Origin: Xanthoparmelia taractica
Taxonomy: Eukaryota > Ascomycota > Lecanoromycetes > Lecanorales > Parmeliaceae
Direction of reading: 5' to 3'
Length of the DNA: 64,000 nt
NCBI GenBank assembly: GCA_033085395.1
Contig: JANQBS010000032.1
Location: 185,686-249,685, forward strand
In this document: piece after piece, positions 63,566 through 64,000 of the stretch
Layout: the number at the start of each line of letters is the position of its first letter
Position numbering within the stretch: position 1 is the stretch's first letter
The notes under the pieces: model-generated
What the model was told of the DNA's origin: nothing
The model's input: the letters and a program-made list of their open reading frames with translations, nothing else
Database searches by the model: none
Translations under genes and position numbers: made by a program

Positions 63566-64000
63566 TTTCGACGCTGGATACGCAAACGCTCCGAAGCTTC
63601 AAGGTACTCATTCTTGTGCAGGGCAGGCAAGCAGTCAGAAGAAGGGGCTGTCCACGGTGCTGCGCTGCTTCGGATTTGATACAGTCATGGTTTAAGTATC
63701 GGGCCATCGACGGTGAAATCAGGTATACTAGGGGCTTCATTGAAGAGCAAACCTTTGTATCTCATGTTATTGTTGTCATGCTTCAATGGACTTGCACTGT
63801 TGAGAACGCAAGATTTTGCGGCAGCCTGCCGAGAATCGGTGCGGCCCATGACGTACTCGTACTCGTACATCTCGCTTTCTTTCCTCTTTAAGAGCCCTTG
63901 ACTCAACACGCGTGAATACGCTCACTGATGGAATTTGATGACGGCTTGATTGTTATTCTATGGAGTTGAGTGCTACTTATGGTCCATGCCAAGCCATAAT
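63566..64000. other. Right edge, downstream of the F-box gene
   Basis: 435 bp with short open frames only. It should contain the F-box gene 3' region. No gene recognised. Confidence 0.4.

Overview
The window is from a filamentous ascomycete (Pezizomycotina). Genes are dense, lie on both strands and are interrupted by short introns, mostly 49-90 nt, with GT...AG ends and CTGAC/CTAAT-like branch sites. The gene set (eIF3l, which budding yeast lacks, cutinase, a DUF7137-type surface protein, a cytochrome b561-type protein, a fungal F-box/LRR protein) also fits this group. I cannot place it to class. All exon joins were worked out by hand from splice consensus and reading frame, so single-exon genes are firmer than multi-exon ones.

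Layout. 1.4-8.7 kb: a large disordered protein and, divergently, an RRM protein. 8.7-13.6 kb: eIF4G. 15.2-17.2 kb: a flavin monooxygenase with an NTF2-like front half. 18.3-22.9 kb: DNA polymerase alpha catalytic subunit. 23.1-24.7 kb: ribosomal protein L7, whose second intron holds a box C/D snoRNA. 24.9-28.6 kb: ESCRT-II SNF8 and eIF3c, convergent. 29.6-30.5 kb: a Ser/Thr-rich membrane protein. 31.5-34.5 kb: Yak1 kinase. 35.3-39.0 kb: Rad26/CSB. 39.6-41.6 kb: a DUF7137-type protein and a 76-aa protein. 42.1-44.9 kb: eIF3l and a nitrilase, divergent. 45.4-47.2 kb: an RRM gene with an in-frame stop near its start. 47.5-48.4 kb: cytochrome b561-type protein. 49.7-52.7 kb: prephenate dehydrogenase and ribosomal protein S14, divergent. 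52.8-55.2 kb: AAR2 and cutinase. 55.2-57.4 kb: gene-poor. 57.5-59.3 kb: ribosomal protein S16 and an RCC1-repeat protein. 59.7-63.6 kb: checkpoint protein Rad9 and an F-box/LRR protein, divergent.

Most genes are housekeeping: translation (eIF4G, eIF3c, eIF3l, L7, S14, S16, the rRNA-methylation guide), genome maintenance (Pol1, Rad26, Rad9), RNA processing (AAR2, two RRM proteins), trafficking (SNF8), signalling (Yak1) and tyrosine synthesis (TYR1). Several are arranged head-to-head with 150-400 bp between start codons. I see no secondary-metabolite cluster, CRISPR array or intact mobile element. The most useful finds are the intronic snoRNA, the premature stop in the RRM gene, a probable GC-AG intron in rad9, micro-exons in two ribosomal protein genes, and a 13-bp tandem repeat carrying TGA(C/T)TC cores upstream of eIF3c.
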